DNA of 64,000 bases from Bacteroidaceae bacterium (GCA_017529865.1 JAFXNA010000014.1:1-64000), one strand, 5' to 3'; counted from the first letter of the stretch, positions 13,987 through 23,982 are shown. Notes: generated by a model from the sequence alone, not told the origin. Translations and numbers: made by a program.

Positions 13987-15108
13987 ATGATAAAGAATCC
14001 ATTTCTGACCTATGGCTATAACGGGCCTGATTTCTTCTGCGACAGAATAGAAGAGACAAAACGCTTGACATCACTGCTAGTGAATGGTAATCATGTTGCC
14101 TTGATGTCGCCAAGAAGAATGGGAAAAACTGGCCTTTTGCGACATTGCTTTGCCCAGCAAGAACTACAGGATGACTATTATCTGTTTATCGTAGATATTT
14201 ATGCTACTAAATCATTGTCTGAACTGATTTACGAATTAGGACGCGCCATCCTCTCTGTGCTGAAATCGAAAGAGCGGAAAGTTTGGGAACGCTTCATACG
14301 GATAGCCGGTTCTCTGCGGACGGGAATAACGCTTGATGCCTTAGGTCAGCCGAGCTGGAATCTGGAGATAGGAGATATTCAAACACCCAAGGTGTCGCTG
14401 GATGAGATATTCCAGTATCTGAGTACAGCTGACAAACCTTGCATTGTGGCTATTGACGAGTTTCAGACTATCATGGACTATCCAGAGCAAAATGTTGAGG
14501 CACTGCTGCGTACCTATATTCAAAACTGCAACAATGCTTGGTTCGTTTTTTCCGGTTCCAAGCGTCACATGATGGGCGAGATGTTCTCTTCGCCAGCCAG
14601 ACCCTTTTACCAAAGTGCATCAACGATGTCATTAAAGCCGATTCCCCTTGAATCTTATTCTTCATTTATCACATATCATTTTGAGAAAGGTGGACGACAA
14701 ATAGAACCAGAGGCCATTCGGTATATCTATGATAAATTCGAGGGCACAACGTGGTACATACAAAAAATATGCAATGAACTCTATGCTATGGCCAGCCCAG
14801 ATAGTCCATGTGGTATCAAAGAGGTAGACATAGCCATCAACTATGCCGTCGAAGAGAAGGATGACACCTATCAAGATCTGCTGACAAGATTGTCCGCCAA
14901 GCAAAAGGCGTTGCTCATCGCTTTGGCTCGTTCTGGAAAGAACGCTCAGCCTACAAGTGGAGATTTTGTCAAAAAATATCACCTTTCCTCTGCAAGTGCT
15001 GTGCAAAGAAGCTTGTCATCTCTTCAAGAAAAGGACATTATAACAAACGACAACGGGAAATACTACATCTATGATTATTTCCTCTATTACTGGTTGACCA
15101 GAAAATAA
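13987..15108 (+). CDS. ATPase_2-family (COG1672-like) P-loop ATPase
   Basis: 373 residues. Start motif NPFLTYGYNGPDFFCDRIEE, Walker A MSPRRMGKTGLLRH (about 39-52), Walker B CIVAIDEFQTIMDY (about 154-167), GSKRHMM sensor. The C-terminal third looks like a winged helix (LTRLSAKQKALLIALARSG, then SSASAVQRSLSSLQEKDIIT). Such archaeal-type ATPases are common in Bacteroidetes, often many paralogues per genome, with no settled function. The nested palindrome at its promoter suggests control by a dedicated repressor. The MFS-like gene starts 10 bp downstream, so the two are probably co-transcribed. Confidence 0.8.
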   Translation: MIKNPFLTYGYNGPDFFCDRIEETKRLTSLLVNGNHVALMSPRRMGKTGLLRHCFAQQELQDDYYLFIVDIYATKSLSELIYELGRAILSVLKSKERKVWERFIRIAGSLRTGITLDALGQPSWNLEIGDIQTPKVSLDEIFQYLSTADKPCIVAIDEFQTIMDYPEQNVEALLRTYIQNCNNAWFVFSGSKRHMMGEMFSSPARPFYQSASTMSLKPIPLESYSSFITYHFEKGGRQIEPEAIRYIYDKFEGTTWYIQKICNELYAMASPDSPCGIKEVDIAINYAVEEKDDTYQDLLTRLSAKQKALLIALARSGKNAQPTSGDFVKKYHLSSASAVQRSLSSLQEKDIITNDNGKYYIYDYFLYYWLTRK

Positions 15109-15118
15109 GCATAACAGG

Positions 15119-16456
15119 ATGATGATGACGGGTTACGCAAAATGGATGGCTATTGGTATTGCCACGATTCTCCACTTTCTGGTGGACGGATTGTGTGTGT
15201 GTTGCCTGTATCTGATGGCGGGAAATGGCCTTGATACGTCGGGCATCGTGGCTCTGTTTCTCACCTATAACATTCTGGCATTCATGACTCAGCCGCTGAC
15301 GGGTTGGTGGATTGATCGGCTGACGCATCGACAGGTGGCATTGCTGACTGCTACAGGTTTGCTCACAACGGCTGTGGCCTTGCAAGTAGCTGCTGTTTAT
15401 CTTCAATCTTTCAATCCTTCAATTTATTGGTTCTTGGCGATAGTTACTGCTGTCCTGCTGGGTATGGGAAACTCCGCATTTCATGTATGGGGTGGCAAAC
15501 TGACTGCTACGATGACGAACAACGATATGAGGGGTCTGGGTATTTTCGTCTCATCGGGTGTCGTGGGGCTGACCATCGGTGTCCTTTATGCTTCATGGTG
15601 GCTATTGGCAGGAATGTTATTGCTCATCACAGTTTTGGGAGTCATCACACCTCGTCTGTCTGCTAACATTAGTGAAGTCCGCACCACGATTTCCCAACCT
15701 GCAGAAACAGGAACACAGCTATGGTTTTGGCTTCTCGCTATCCTCCTATTCGTCTTATTGAGGTCGTTCGTAGGCGAGATTGTTTCGGTGGGATTGGAAA
15801 AGAAATCGGATATTTTGCTGTTGCTAGCTATCACGGCGATGCTTGGAAAAGCAGGTGGGGGTTGGATGGCACGCTGGTGTGGCATCAGTCATTCCATTGT
15901 GGCATGTGTAGGCATTACTGCTGCATGTATGATGTTTAGAAATTCCGAAGTCGTTCCAATGACTCCCGTAATATTAGGTATATTTGCCATCAACTGCACA
16001 ATGCCTATGACGCTACATCTGGCCAACCGATTGCTACCCCTTCGAGAAGGACTTTCTTTCGGTCTGCTGGCTGCAGTGTTAATACCTGGCTACCTGTTGG
16101 CAAACGGTCTGCACCTGACTGCCGACCATCGTTTCATGCTGTCTGCCCTACTGCTCACCATTGCAGTAGAAGTAGGATTGCTGATGCTAATGGGAGAAAA
16201 GCGGAAGAACGTACTGATGGGAGCTGTCGCAGTCAATATACTGACCAACGTACCGCTGAACTACATCCTGCTGACGTATGGAAACAGTTTGGAACGCCTC
16301 ATCATAGGTGAACTGATCGTGCTGGTGGTCGAGGCGCTGTGGTACTACGGCTTTGTCCGTCAATGGCGAAGAGCTGCCATCTACAGTTTACTATGTAACG
16401 CCACGAGTTTCCTCATCGGTCTATTGATACAAATCATTACTATATATTTACTCTAA
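15119..16456 (+). CDS. Major facilitator superfamily-like transporter
   Basis: 445 residues with about 12 or more hydrophobic segments. The loop after the second helix reads QPLTGWWIDRLTHRQVA, matching the MFS motif A region (G.(L)aDr.grr). Positive residues are concentrated in short loops, giving a cytoplasmic N-terminus. The C-terminal 80 residues (from about 365) add extra helices (VLMGAVAVNILTNVPLNYIL) that look like a separate membrane domain. Substrate is unknown. Three consecutive Met codons open the gene, so the exact start is uncertain by one or two residues. Confidence 0.65.
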   Translation: MMMTGYAKWMAIGIATILHFLVDGLCVCCLYLMAGNGLDTSGIVALFLTYNILAFMTQPLTGWWIDRLTHRQVALLTATGLLTTAVALQVAAVYLQSFNPSIYWFLAIVTAVLLGMGNSAFHVWGGKLTATMTNNDMRGLGIFVSSGVVGLTIGVLYASWWLLAGMLLLITVLGVITPRLSANISEVRTTISQPAETGTQLWFWLLAILLFVLLRSFVGEIVSVGLEKKSDILLLLAITAMLGKAGGGWMARWCGISHSIVACVGITAACMMFRNSEVVPMTPVILGIFAINCTMPMTLHLANRLLPLREGLSFGLLAAVLIPGYLLANGLHLTADHRFMLSALLLTIAVEVGLLMLMGEKRKNVLMGAVAVNILTNVPLNYILLTYGNSLERLIIGELIVLVVEALWYYGFVRQWRRAAIYSLLCNATSFLIGLLIQIITIYLL

Positions 16457-16468
16457 TCCATAACAATT

Positions 16469-16867
16469 ATGCATTTAGTGTTATTAGACATTGCCCATTT
16501 TGGACCTACTGCACAGGAAATGGACAGAGCTTTTGCGGAAAAGGAAGCGAAGAAAGCGGAAAAGAAAGCCTTGAAGGCAGAAAAGCAAATGGAGAAAAAG
16601 ATGAAGAAGATGGAGAAGAAGATGAAAAAGATGGAAAAGAAACTAGAGAAAGCCCAAAAGAAGGCAGAGAAGAAGATGGATAAGGCCTTCAAAAACTTTT
16701 CTTCCATAGGTACATCGACAACCATCGATGCATCATCCAACCCTACAGCCGAAGCTTCCTACGCAGCAATGCCGGTAGGAGCTGTTCTGGCCATCTGTGC
16801 ATCTCTCCTGATTTGTATCGGGTCAGCATGGCTATACCGCCGTACTAATTGCCCAGATCGGAAATAA
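16469..16867 (+). CDS. Lysine-rich coiled-coil protein with C-terminal membrane segment
   Basis: 132 residues. Residues about 18-75 are almost only Lys, Glu, Ala and Met in a heptad-like pattern (KKAEKKALKAEKQMEKKMKK), a continuous charged helix. A Ser/Thr linker precedes one hydrophobic segment (MPVGAVLAICASLLICIGSA, about 99-118) with a short basic tail, so it is probably a tail-anchored membrane protein. The start (MHLVLLDIAHFGP) is only mildly hydrophobic. It starts 12 bp after the transporter gene and overlaps the 3' end of recQ by 23 bp. Low complexity makes homology unreliable. No function recognised. Confidence 0.6.
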   Translation: MHLVLLDIAHFGPTAQEMDRAFAEKEAKKAEKKALKAEKQMEKKMKKMEKKMKKMEKKLEKAQKKAEKKMDKAFKNFSSIGTSTTIDASSNPTAEASYAAMPVGAVLAICASLLICIGSAWLYRRTNCPDRK

Positions 16868-19022
16868 ATTTAATGCGGACGAGACGAATTTCTTCTTCGG
16901 AGATATCATCGTCAAGATTACGGAAGGCGGCCTCGAGATCATCGGTGTCGCTTTCGCGGAAGTATTCATAGATTTCATCCACTTTGTCATCATCGATTTC
17001 TTCTTCAATGAAGTAATCGATGTTGAGTTTTGTACCGCTATAAACGATTGATTCGAGTTCATCGAGCAGTTCGTCAAAATCAAGTCCCTTAGCGAGTGCA
17101 ATATCATCGAGGGCTACCTGACGGTCAATGCTCTGAATGATGCTGATTTTCTGCAGCGAGTTCTTTGCAACGGTACGTACGCGGATATCTACAGGTCGCT
17201 CGATATCGTTTTCCTCACAGTGACGACGAATGAGGTCGATGAATTCCTGTCCGTATCGACGAGCTTTACCGGCTCCTACGCCCTGAATGGTTTGCAACTC
17301 TTCGAGGGTGATCGGATAATAGGTGGTCATAGCGTCGATAGAAGGGTCTTGGAAAATGATATAAGGCGGTACGTTGTACTTCTTAGACAGCTTCTTGCGA
17401 AGGTCGAGCAGCAGCTTGTGGAGGGTCTCATCGAGCACAGATGCATGTCCGTTTTCGTCCTCAAGGGCCAACTCGTCATAGTTACGGTTCTCTACGATCT
17501 GGAACTCGACAGGCTTCTTGATGAACTTCTTGCCGGTCTTGGTAAGCTTAAGCAAACCGTAGTTGTCAACATCTTTGCTGATATAATGATCAATCATCGC
17601 CTGATTGAGTACAGCGCTCCAATAGTCGGCACTCTTACCTGCTCCACAACCGAAGAGATCGAGTTTGTCGTGCTTATGAGCAAGGATGAGTTCCTCGTCG
17701 GTACGGCCGCAGAGGATGCTGATGATATAGTCGCGCTTGAAGTTCTCCTTGACTGCCAGAATGACTTGAAGTGCAAGCACAAGGTCTGCTTTGGCATCGA
17801 TACGAGTCTGTGGATGCCGGCAGTTATCGCAGTTTCCACAGTTTTCTTCGGGATAGTCTTCACCGAAGTAGTGGAGCAGCAACTTACGGCGGCATACAGA
17901 CGACTCGCAGTAGTTGGCGGTCTCCTGCAGCAACTGACGACCGATGTCCTGCTCAGCAACAGGTTTGCCCTCCATGAACTTCTCGAGTTTCTTGAGGTCT
18001 TTGTGGGAATAGAAGGCGATGCATCGGCCCTCTCCCCCATCGCGTCCGGCACGACCAGTCTCCTGATAATAGCCTTCGAGGCTCTTGGGGATATCGTAGT
18101 GAATGACAAACCGCACATCGGGTTTATCGATACCCATACCGAAAGCAATGGTAGCTACGATCACATCGATACGCTCCATGAGGAAGTCGTCCTGTGTGGC
18201 ACTACGCACATCGGACTCCATACCTGCGTGGTAGGCTGATGCCTTGATATCGTTGGTCTTGAGCACCTCAGCCAGTTCCTCCACTTTCTTACGTGAGAGA
18301 CAATAGATGATACCGCTCTTGTTTGGGTTCGTCTTGATGTACTTGATGATATCTTTATCAACGTCTTTGGTCTTAGGACGCACCTCATAGTAGAGGTTCG
18401 GACGGTTGAACGACGACTTGAACTCAGCAGCATCAATGATACCGAGGTTCTTCTTGATGTCGATGCGCACCTTATCGGTTGCCGTCGCTGTGAGGGCAAT
18501 GATAGGTGCCACACCTATCTTATTAATAATGGGTCGTATGTTGCGGTATTCGGGTCGGAAATCGTGTCCCCACTCTGAGATACAGTGAGCCTCATCGATG
18601 GCATAGAACGATATCTTGATGCCACGCAGGAAGTCGACATACTCGGTCTTGGTGAGCGACTCAGGGGCCACATACAGCAGTTTGGTGCGCCCTGCAATGA
18701 TGTCCTCTTTCACCTGAGTGATGCTGGCTTTGTTGAGCGATGAGTTGATGAAATGTGCCACATTATCGTTATCGCTGATATGCTTGATGGCATCGACCTG
18801 ATTCTTCATCAGAGCGATGAGCGGTGATATGACGATAGCCGTACCCTCCATGAGCAGGGCCGGCAACTGGTAGCATAGTGACTTACCTCCTCCGGTGGGC
18901 ATCAGCACAAACGTGTCTTTCTTGTCGAGCAGATTGCGTATGATGGCCTCTTGATCACCTTTGAAGGTATCAAATCCGAAATAATACTTTAAGTTCTCAA
19001 GTAATGTCTGCTGATTGTTCAT
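16845..19022 (-). CDS. recQ: ATP-dependent DNA helicase RecQ
   Basis: 725 residues, full RecQ architecture. Helicase motif I LMPTGGGKSLCYQLP (about 39-53), motif II IDEAHCISEWGHDF, motif VI QETGRAGRDG, then the RQC domain with zinc-binding Cys residues (CRRKLLLHYF, CGNCDNCR), and an HRDC domain (about 525-610, LQTIQGVGAGKARRYG). An acidic tail follows. RecQ unwinds forked and recombining DNA 3' to 5'. It is the last gene of tig-clpP-clpX-recQ, 24 bp after clpX. Confidence 0.93.
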   Translation of the reverse strand: MNNQQTLLENLKYYFGFDTFKGDQEAIIRNLLDKKDTFVLMPTGGGKSLCYQLPALLMEGTAIVISPLIALMKNQVDAIKHISDNDNVAHFINSSLNKASITQVKEDIIAGRTKLLYVAPESLTKTEYVDFLRGIKISFYAIDEAHCISEWGHDFRPEYRNIRPIINKIGVAPIIALTATATDKVRIDIKKNLGIIDAAEFKSSFNRPNLYYEVRPKTKDVDKDIIKYIKTNPNKSGIIYCLSRKKVEELAEVLKTNDIKASAYHAGMESDVRSATQDDFLMERIDVIVATIAFGMGIDKPDVRFVIHYDIPKSLEGYYQETGRAGRDGGEGRCIAFYSHKDLKKLEKFMEGKPVAEQDIGRQLLQETANYCESSVCRRKLLLHYFGEDYPEENCGNCDNCRHPQTRIDAKADLVLALQVILAVKENFKRDYIISILCGRTDEELILAHKHDKLDLFGCGAGKSADYWSAVLNQAMIDHYISKDVDNYGLLKLTKTGKKFIKKPVEFQIVENRNYDELALEDENGHASVLDETLHKLLLDLRKKLSKKYNVPPYIIFQDPSIDAMTTYYPITLEELQTIQGVGAGKARRYGQEFIDLIRRHCEENDIERPVDIRVRTVAKNSLQKISIIQSIDRQVALDDIALAKGLDFDELLDELESIVYSGTKLNIDYFIEEEIDDDKVDEIYEYFRESDTDDLEAAFRNLDDDISEEEIRLVRIKFISDLGN

Positions 19023-19046
19023 GAAAACTCTGATAATTGAGGGTTA

Positions 19047-20267
19047 CTATTGATCTCCGCTATTCATAATTTTTCCGCCCGCCTTCTCGAGCTGCTCGCG
19101 AGCATAGTCGAGGGTGATGGTGAGCTTCTTTATTGATACTGATGGCGACTCGTACATCTGTTCCATCATGATGGTCTCGACGATAGAACGCAGACCGCGT
19201 GCTCCCAGACGGAACTCGATGGCTTTGTCGACGATATAGTCGAGCACTTCGGGTGCGAACGTGAGTTTGATGCCATCCAACTCGAACAAGCGTGTGTATT
19301 GCTTGACGATGGAATTCTTCGGCTCTGTGAGGATGTTACGCAGCGCCTCTCGGTCGAGTGGTTCGAGGTGGGTGAGGACAGGCAGACGTCCGATGATTTC
19401 GGGGATAAGACCGAACGACTTGAGGTCCATCGGTGCAATATACTGCATGAGGTTGTTCTTGTCAATCTTGGCCGTATGCTCAACTGCTCCATAACCCACC
19501 ACATGGGTATTCAGTCGCTGTGCGATACGTTTCTCGATGCCGTCGAACGCTCCTCCACAGATAAAGAGGATGTTGCGTGTGTCGATTTCGACAAACGGCT
19601 GCTCAGGATGCTTGCGGCCTCCGTAAGGCGGCACATTGACCTTCGCTCCTTCGAGCAGTTTCAAGAGCGCTTGCTGCACACCTTCGCCACTGACATCGCG
19701 TGTGATGGACGGATTGTCGCTCTTCCGGGCAATCTTATCGATTTCATCGATGAAGACAATACCTCGCTCGGCTTTCTTCGCATCGTAGTCGGCTTCCTGC
19801 AACAGGCGCGAAAGGATGCTCTCGACATCTTCGCCCACATAGCCAGCCTCTGTCAGCACCGTAGCATCGACAATGGTGAAAGGAACCACCAACATCTTGG
19901 CAATGGTGCGAGCCAAGAGGGTCTTACCCGTACCCGTACTACCCACCATGATGATGTTGGATTTCTCGATCTCCACATCGTTTTCCTTCCCTTCCGTTTC
20001 GTGCTGCAGTCGCTTGTAGTGGTTGTACACAGCCACCGACATCGCTATCTTGGCAGCATCCTGACCAATGACGTACTGGTCGAGATAGGCCTTGATGTCC
20101 TTTGGTTTCGGAAGGTCGGTGCGGTCGAACTTCTCCTTCGACTTCAGGTTCTCCACAACAACCTTATGTGCCTCCATCGCACAGTCGCTACAGATGTAAC
20201 CTGTAAGCCCCGAAATCAACAACTTTACTTCCTTGGAACTACGTCCGCAAAATGAACACTTATTCAT
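19047..20267 (-). CDS. clpX: ClpX, ATP-binding subunit of ClpXP protease
   Basis: 406 residues. N-terminal zinc-binding domain [10 protein letters not shown] and [10 protein letters not shown], Walker [14 protein letters not shown] (about 112-124), Walker [12 protein letters not shown], and the sensor/arginine region [12 protein letters not shown] and [10 protein letters not shown]. ClpX unfolds tagged proteins and feeds them to ClpP. It begins 3 bp after clpP, so the two are translated together. Confidence 0.95.
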   Translation of the reverse strand: MNKCSFCGRSSKEVKLLISGLTGYICSDCAMEAHKVVVENLKSKEKFDRTDLPKPKDIKAYLDQYVIGQDAAKIAMSVAVYNHYKRLQHETEGKENDVEIEKSNIIMVGSTGTGKTLLARTIAKMLVVPFTIVDATVLTEAGYVGEDVESILSRLLQEADYDAKKAERGIVFIDEIDKIARKSDNPSITRDVSGEGVQQALLKLLEGAKVNVPPYGGRKHPEQPFVEIDTRNILFICGGAFDGIEKRIAQRLNTHVVGYGAVEHTAKIDKNNLMQYIAPMDLKSFGLIPEIIGRLPVLTHLEPLDREALRNILTEPKNSIVKQYTRLFELDGIKLTFAPEVLDYIVDKAIEFRLGARGLRSIVETIMMEQMYESPSVSIKKLTITLDYAREQLEKAGGKIMNSGDQ

Positions 20268-20270
20268 CGT

Positions 20271-20948
20271 TTACGCTTTACGTACCAACACCTGATCAAT
20301 CATACCATACTCCTTCGCTTCCTCTGCGGTCATCCAATAGTCACGATCAGAGTCTGCCCAAACCTTGTCGAAAGTCTGATGGGAGTGGTTGGCGATGATG
20401 GTATAGAGTTCTTTCTTCAGTTTCTGAATCTCACGAGCCGTAATCTCGATGTCGCTGGCCTGACCCTGCGCACCTCCCATCGGCTGATGAATCATGATAC
20501 GGCTATGAGGCAATGCACTACGTTTGCCCTCCTTGCCGGCTACGAGCAACACAGCTGCCATCGACGCAGCCATACCCGTACAGATGGTCTGCACGTCGCT
20601 GCTGATGAACTGCATAGTATCGTAGATGCCCAGTCCGGCATACACACTGCCACCTGGCGAGTTGAGATACACACTGATGTCCTTACCCGAGTCGACCGAG
20701 TCAAGATAGAGCATCTGAGCCTGCAGCACATTGGCTGTGTAGTCGTTGATTTCGGTTCCGAGGAAGATGATGCGGTCCATCATCAGTCGCGAGAACACAT
20801 CGAGCTGAGTGACATTCAGCTGTCGCTCTTCCAATATATATGGGTTCAAATAACCTGCTTGCGCCTTCATCACATCATCGAGAACCATACTGCTGATTCC
20901 CTGCTTCTTTGTGGCGAACTTCACAAAATCGTCTGTCCAATTTGTCAT
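20271..20948 (-). CDS. clpP: ClpP, proteolytic subunit of ClpXP
   Basis: 225 residues. Catalytic Ser in CTGMAASMAAVLL (about 138-150) and His in SRIMIHQPMGGAQG (about 164-177), with a preceding YLNSPGGSVYAGLG hydrophobic strand and the expected C-terminal VLVRKA end. ClpP forms a tetradecameric serine protease. A -7 box TACCTTTG on the minus strand (21032-21025) suggests its own promoter, since a terminator follows tig. Confidence 0.95.
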   Translation of the reverse strand: MTNWTDDFVKFATKKQGISSMVLDDVMKAQAGYLNPYILEERQLNVTQLDVFSRLMMDRIIFLGTEINDYTANVLQAQMLYLDSVDSGKDISVYLNSPGGSVYAGLGIYDTMQFISSDVQTICTGMAASMAAVLLVAGKEGKRSALPHSRIMIHQPMGGAQGQASDIEITAREIQKLKKELYTIIANHSHQTFDKVWADSDRDYWMTAEEAKEYGMIDQVLVRKA

Positions 20949-21024
20949 ATTATTTACTCTTTGACTAGTTATTTATTTCTTATCGGTAAGCCGTAAGCTG
21001 AAAGCTGTAAGCCCCTTCTTTTCG

Positions 21025-21032
21025 CAAAGGTA
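21025..21032 (-). promoter_or_regulatory. -7 box for clpP-clpX-recQ
   Basis: TACCTTTG on the minus strand, about 80 bp before clpP. No clear -33 TTTG: the region upstream is the low-complexity ATAATTCAT repeat. The clpP leader therefore starts in repeat DNA. Confidence 0.45.
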
Positions 21033-21109
21033 TAAAAAAATTCATAATGCATAATGCATAATTCATATTTTTTTTACAAAACAAGGCTTTTTTTGCTGTT
21101 TAAGGCCCA

Positions 21110-21150
21110 ATAAAACAAAAAAGGCATCCCATTATTCAATGAAATGCCTG
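21110..21150 (-). terminator. Terminator after tig
   Basis: Minus strand GGCAT (21148-21144) pairs with ATGCC (21127-21123) and is followed by TTTTTTGTTTT. It separates tig from clpP. Confidence 0.7.
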
Positions 21151-21207
21151 TTTTTTATCGTTTCGCGAAGAGCGCTAACCGCTAAACTCTAACCGCTAAA
21201 CCTTTCA

Positions 21208-22542
21208 TTAATCAAACAGCTTGTTAAACTCTTCGGGCGTTACATCGTTTTCCTTCAAAGTCACCTTGTCTTTCAGTGCTGTTCCGAGTTTCACCTCGAT
21301 GCAACGATCGATGAGGTTGTCGACCGTCTCGCGCTTCTTCAGCATCTCCTTGACTGATGACTCGAGATACTCTTCAGGAATGTTGAGCATACCATACTGA
21401 GCGAACTGCATACGGGTAACGTCCTTCGCCATTTCGCGTACATCCTGATCTTCGACCTTCACACCCGTCATCTCGACCAGCTGCTCCTTAATCAGGTGCC
21501 AAGTCAACTCCTCGATGCTCTTGTCATAGCTCTCCTCCACTTTCTGAGTGTCACCGTTGGCATTGGCAGCCATGATGCGCTTCAGCTTCTCATCAGGATA
21601 CTCAAGTTTGCCCACCTTATTGGTAATATAATTGCGTATGTCGAGAAGGAAACGATAGTCAGCGTCTTTCTTGAACTGCCCCTCGATACTTTCACGCACC
21701 TTTGCCGCAAACTCCTCTGCAGTCTTCAGACCTGCTCCCGGATACACTTGTTCGAAGAGTTCCTCATCGAGTGGGCCTGGCATGAAGCGAGTGATTTCAG
21801 TAATCTGGAAGTTGAAGTCACCCTTGTGCTCAGCCACTTTTTCCTTATCCACCTTGAGCAATGAAGCCAACTCGGTCTCACTGCCTTCATAGGCTTCTGA
21901 TGGGTTGAACTTGATGATATCATTCACTTTTGCATTTGCAAACAACGCCTTCTGTTTCTCGTTCTTGAAATACTTAGGAAGCATCACAACGTCATTCTCA
22001 TTGATGCCATCTTCCTTATCAAGTTCGGTGATGACGCCCTTGATCATATCATTGTCCTGATAGTCGTCAACCTTCTCATAACTACCGCCACGCTGACGAT
22101 ACATCTCCACCTGACGGTTCACCATCTCGTCGCTTACCTTGACGTTATAGAAATCTACCTTGTCCTTCTTAGTCAGCGAGAACTTGATTTCAGGAGCAAT
22201 AGCAAGGTCGAACTTGAATGTGAACGTATTACCCTCCACCAGTTCGATGTCATTATTATCATCATTTGGCAGTGGTTCGCCCAACATGTTCACCTTATTT
22301 TCACGGATATAGTTGTATAGACCTTCCTGCAACAGTTTGTTCACTTCTTCACCAAGGATTGAAGGGCCATACTGCTTCTTTACCAAACCCTCAGGCACCA
22401 TACCGCGACGGAAACCTGGCATATTTACTTTTTTACGGAAATCCTTGATTGCCTTTTTTACCTTTTCTTCGTAATCAGCAGGTGCGATTTCTGCTGTGAT
22501 GACGGCATTTACCGCATCGATGTTTTCTAATGTAATATTCAT
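21208..22542 (-). CDS. tig: Trigger factor
   Basis: 444 residues. The ribosome-binding signature MPGFRRGMVPEGLVKKQYG (about 41-59) is unmistakable. The middle is a degenerate PPIase region and the C-terminal 180 residues are the helical chaperone arms (EEFAAKVRESIEGQFKKDAD). Trigger factor binds L23 at the ribosome exit and folds nascent chains. It heads the tig-clpP-clpX-recQ cluster. A -7 box TAACTTTG (22659-22652) lies upstream, and a dispersed repeat (22577-22609) lies in its leader. Confidence 0.92.
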   Translation of the reverse strand: MNITLENIDAVNAVITAEIAPADYEEKVKKAIKDFRKKVNMPGFRRGMVPEGLVKKQYGPSILGEEVNKLLQEGLYNYIRENKVNMLGEPLPNDDNNDIELVEGNTFTFKFDLAIAPEIKFSLTKKDKVDFYNVKVSDEMVNRQVEMYRQRGGSYEKVDDYQDNDMIKGVITELDKEDGINENDVVMLPKYFKNEKQKALFANAKVNDIIKFNPSEAYEGSETELASLLKVDKEKVAEHKGDFNFQITEITRFMPGPLDEELFEQVYPGAGLKTAEEFAAKVRESIEGQFKKDADYRFLLDIRNYITNKVGKLEYPDEKLKRIMAANANGDTQKVEESYDKSIEELTWHLIKEQLVEMTGVKVEDQDVREMAKDVTRMQFAQYGMLNIPEEYLESSVKEMLKKRETVDNLIDRCIEVKLGTALKDKVTLKENDVTPEEFNKLFD

Positions 22543-22576
22543 CTATCTATTTACTATTTGACAATTTGCAATTTAG

Positions 22577-22609
22577 CCTCTCTCTTATCTCTCCCAAGGA
22601 GAGAAGATT
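22577..22609. repeat. Dispersed 33-bp repeat in tig leader
   Basis: 33 bp that match 53602-53634 (inside the GH105-like gene) at 30 positions, centred on CTCTCTTATCTC and AAGG.GAGAAGATT. A partner hairpin (CTCCCC...GGGGAG) follows at 22615-22632. It looks like a REP-type extragenic element. Confidence 0.65.
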
Positions 22610-22651
22610 TTGTTCTCCCCTTTCTAGGGGAGTGCTTTTTCATTTGGTCTG

Positions 22652-22659
22652 CAAAGTTA
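22652..22659 (-). promoter_or_regulatory. -7 box for tig
   Basis: TAACTTTG on the minus strand, 110 bp before the tig ATG. The dispersed repeat lies between it and the start codon, so it is transcribed in the leader. No good -33 TTTG is seen. Confidence 0.5.
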
Positions 22660-22707
22660 CGAAATAATTTATAATTCACAATTCATAATTCATAATAATT
22701 AACAAAA

Positions 22708-22816
22708 CAGCATAAAAAAAGAATGCGCTCGGCATCCTTTTTAGACTTTAGTTCAGGAGTTTAGGATGAAAAAATTCGGTTAAGCGAGCACAATAAAAGC
22801 TTGTTTTTATTGTCGA
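22708..22816 (-). terminator. Tandem terminator hairpins after ansA
   Basis: Just past the stop, ACAATAAAA (22790-22798) pairs perfectly with TTTTATTGT (22805-22813). Further along, a GGATGC/GCATTC stem (about 22732-22715) runs into TTTTTTT on the minus strand. The second is the better intrinsic terminator. Confidence 0.6.
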
Positions 22817-22819
22817 GCG

Positions 22820-23860
22820 TTAGAATTTTATAGAAATCTCGCCACGAATGCTGCGGTTCATCATGTCGCGAACCATCTTGGGGTCATCGTACTGCGACTG
22901 TAGGAACATGAGTTTTGTGACGGCACTCTCCACCGTCGAGTCGTAACCAGAGACCACACCCACCTCTTGCAGATGGTAGCCACAATCATAGCGTCTCATC
23001 TCCACGGCTCCTTGCATACATTGGCTGATGTTGACGATGACTTTTCCGTTCTTCGTGCCCTCCTTGAGTGCATCGAGCAACCAAAGACTCTGTGGTGCGT
23101 TGCCACTGCCGAAGGTGCGCATGACGATAGCACGCAGGTTAGGTGTGCGGATGATGTGACGGATGAGGTCTTCGCGGATACCAGGAAACAGCGAGAAGAT
23201 GATAACGTTGTTATCGAGGTGGAAATGGGGTGTCATCGGCTTGCTGTAGTCGGGTTTCAACATACGATGGCGATGATAGGTGATGTTGACGCCCGCTTCT
23301 GCCAGGTGGGGATAGTTGAAAGATTCGAAAGCATTGAACTCTTCTGCGCTCTGCTTGGTAGTACGATTGCCTCGGAGCAAATGACTATTGAAGTAGATGC
23401 CCACCTCAGGCACCATAGCATGACCATCTTTGTCTTTTGCTGCCGCCATCTCTATCGAGGTGATAAGGTTCTCCTTGCCATCCGTGCGCAACTGCCCGAT
23501 GGGCAACTGTGAGCCAGTGAAGATGACGGGCTTTGTCAGGTTCTCTAGCATGTACGAGAGGGCAGAGGCTGTGAAAGCCATCGTATCTGTGCCGTGAAGC
23601 ACCACAAAGCCGTCGTACTGATCATAGTGATCGGCTATCACATGGCTCAAGTCCGTCCATCGTTGGGGCGACATGTCGCTGGAATCGATAGGCGGCGCAA
23701 ACTGATAGGTCTCTATCTGCGTGTCGAACTGATGCAGCTCGGGCACCTTCTGCAACAGATGCTCAAAGTCGAAAGGCTCAAGAGCCCCCGTCAGCGGATT
23801 GCGGTTCATTCCGATGGTACCACCTGTATAAATCAAAAGAACTTTTGAGTTGTATGACAT
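22820..23860 (-). CDS. ansA: Type I L-asparaginase
   Basis: 346 residues, no signal peptide (cytoplasmic type I). First catalytic Thr in LLIYTGGTIGMNRN (about 8-21) and second motif VVLHGTDTMAFTASALSYML (about 86-105), with a conserved late KLMFLQSQYDD segment. The enzyme hydrolyses asparagine to aspartate and ammonia. It stands alone between terminators, with a TAATTTTG-type -7 box about 50 bp upstream. Confidence 0.9.
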   Translation of the reverse strand: MSYNSKVLLIYTGGTIGMNRNPLTGALEPFDFEHLLQKVPELHQFDTQIETYQFAPPIDSSDMSPQRWTDLSHVIADHYDQYDGFVVLHGTDTMAFTASALSYMLENLTKPVIFTGSQLPIGQLRTDGKENLITSIEMAAAKDKDGHAMVPEVGIYFNSHLLRGNRTTKQSAEEFNAFESFNYPHLAEAGVNITYHRHRMLKPDYSKPMTPHFHLDNNVIIFSLFPGIREDLIRHIIRTPNLRAIVMRTFGSGNAPQSLWLLDALKEGTKNGKVIVNISQCMQGAVEMRRYDCGYHLQEVGVVSGYDSTVESAVTKLMFLQSQYDDPKMVRDMMNRSIRGEISIKF

Positions 23861-23982
23861 AGTTTACTTTATTATCAGCACTTTTTGACTTTTATTGTGA
23901 GGGCAAAATTACGAAAACTATTTGAATAAAAATGAGAATATGTGAAGAAAAGCAGAAGTAGTCGTTTTTTTATGCATAAACA

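Noticed and set aside
17220..18239. Long open frame of 339 codons antisense to recQ
   Set aside because: It lies wholly opposite recQ helicase and RQC coding sequence. Its length follows from the codon pattern on the other strand, with no family motif, promoter or start context.
19299..20255. 318-codon open frame antisense to clpX
   Set aside because: Complete overlap with an unambiguous clpX. The translation has no recognisable domain and is His/Leu-rich as expected for antisense reading.
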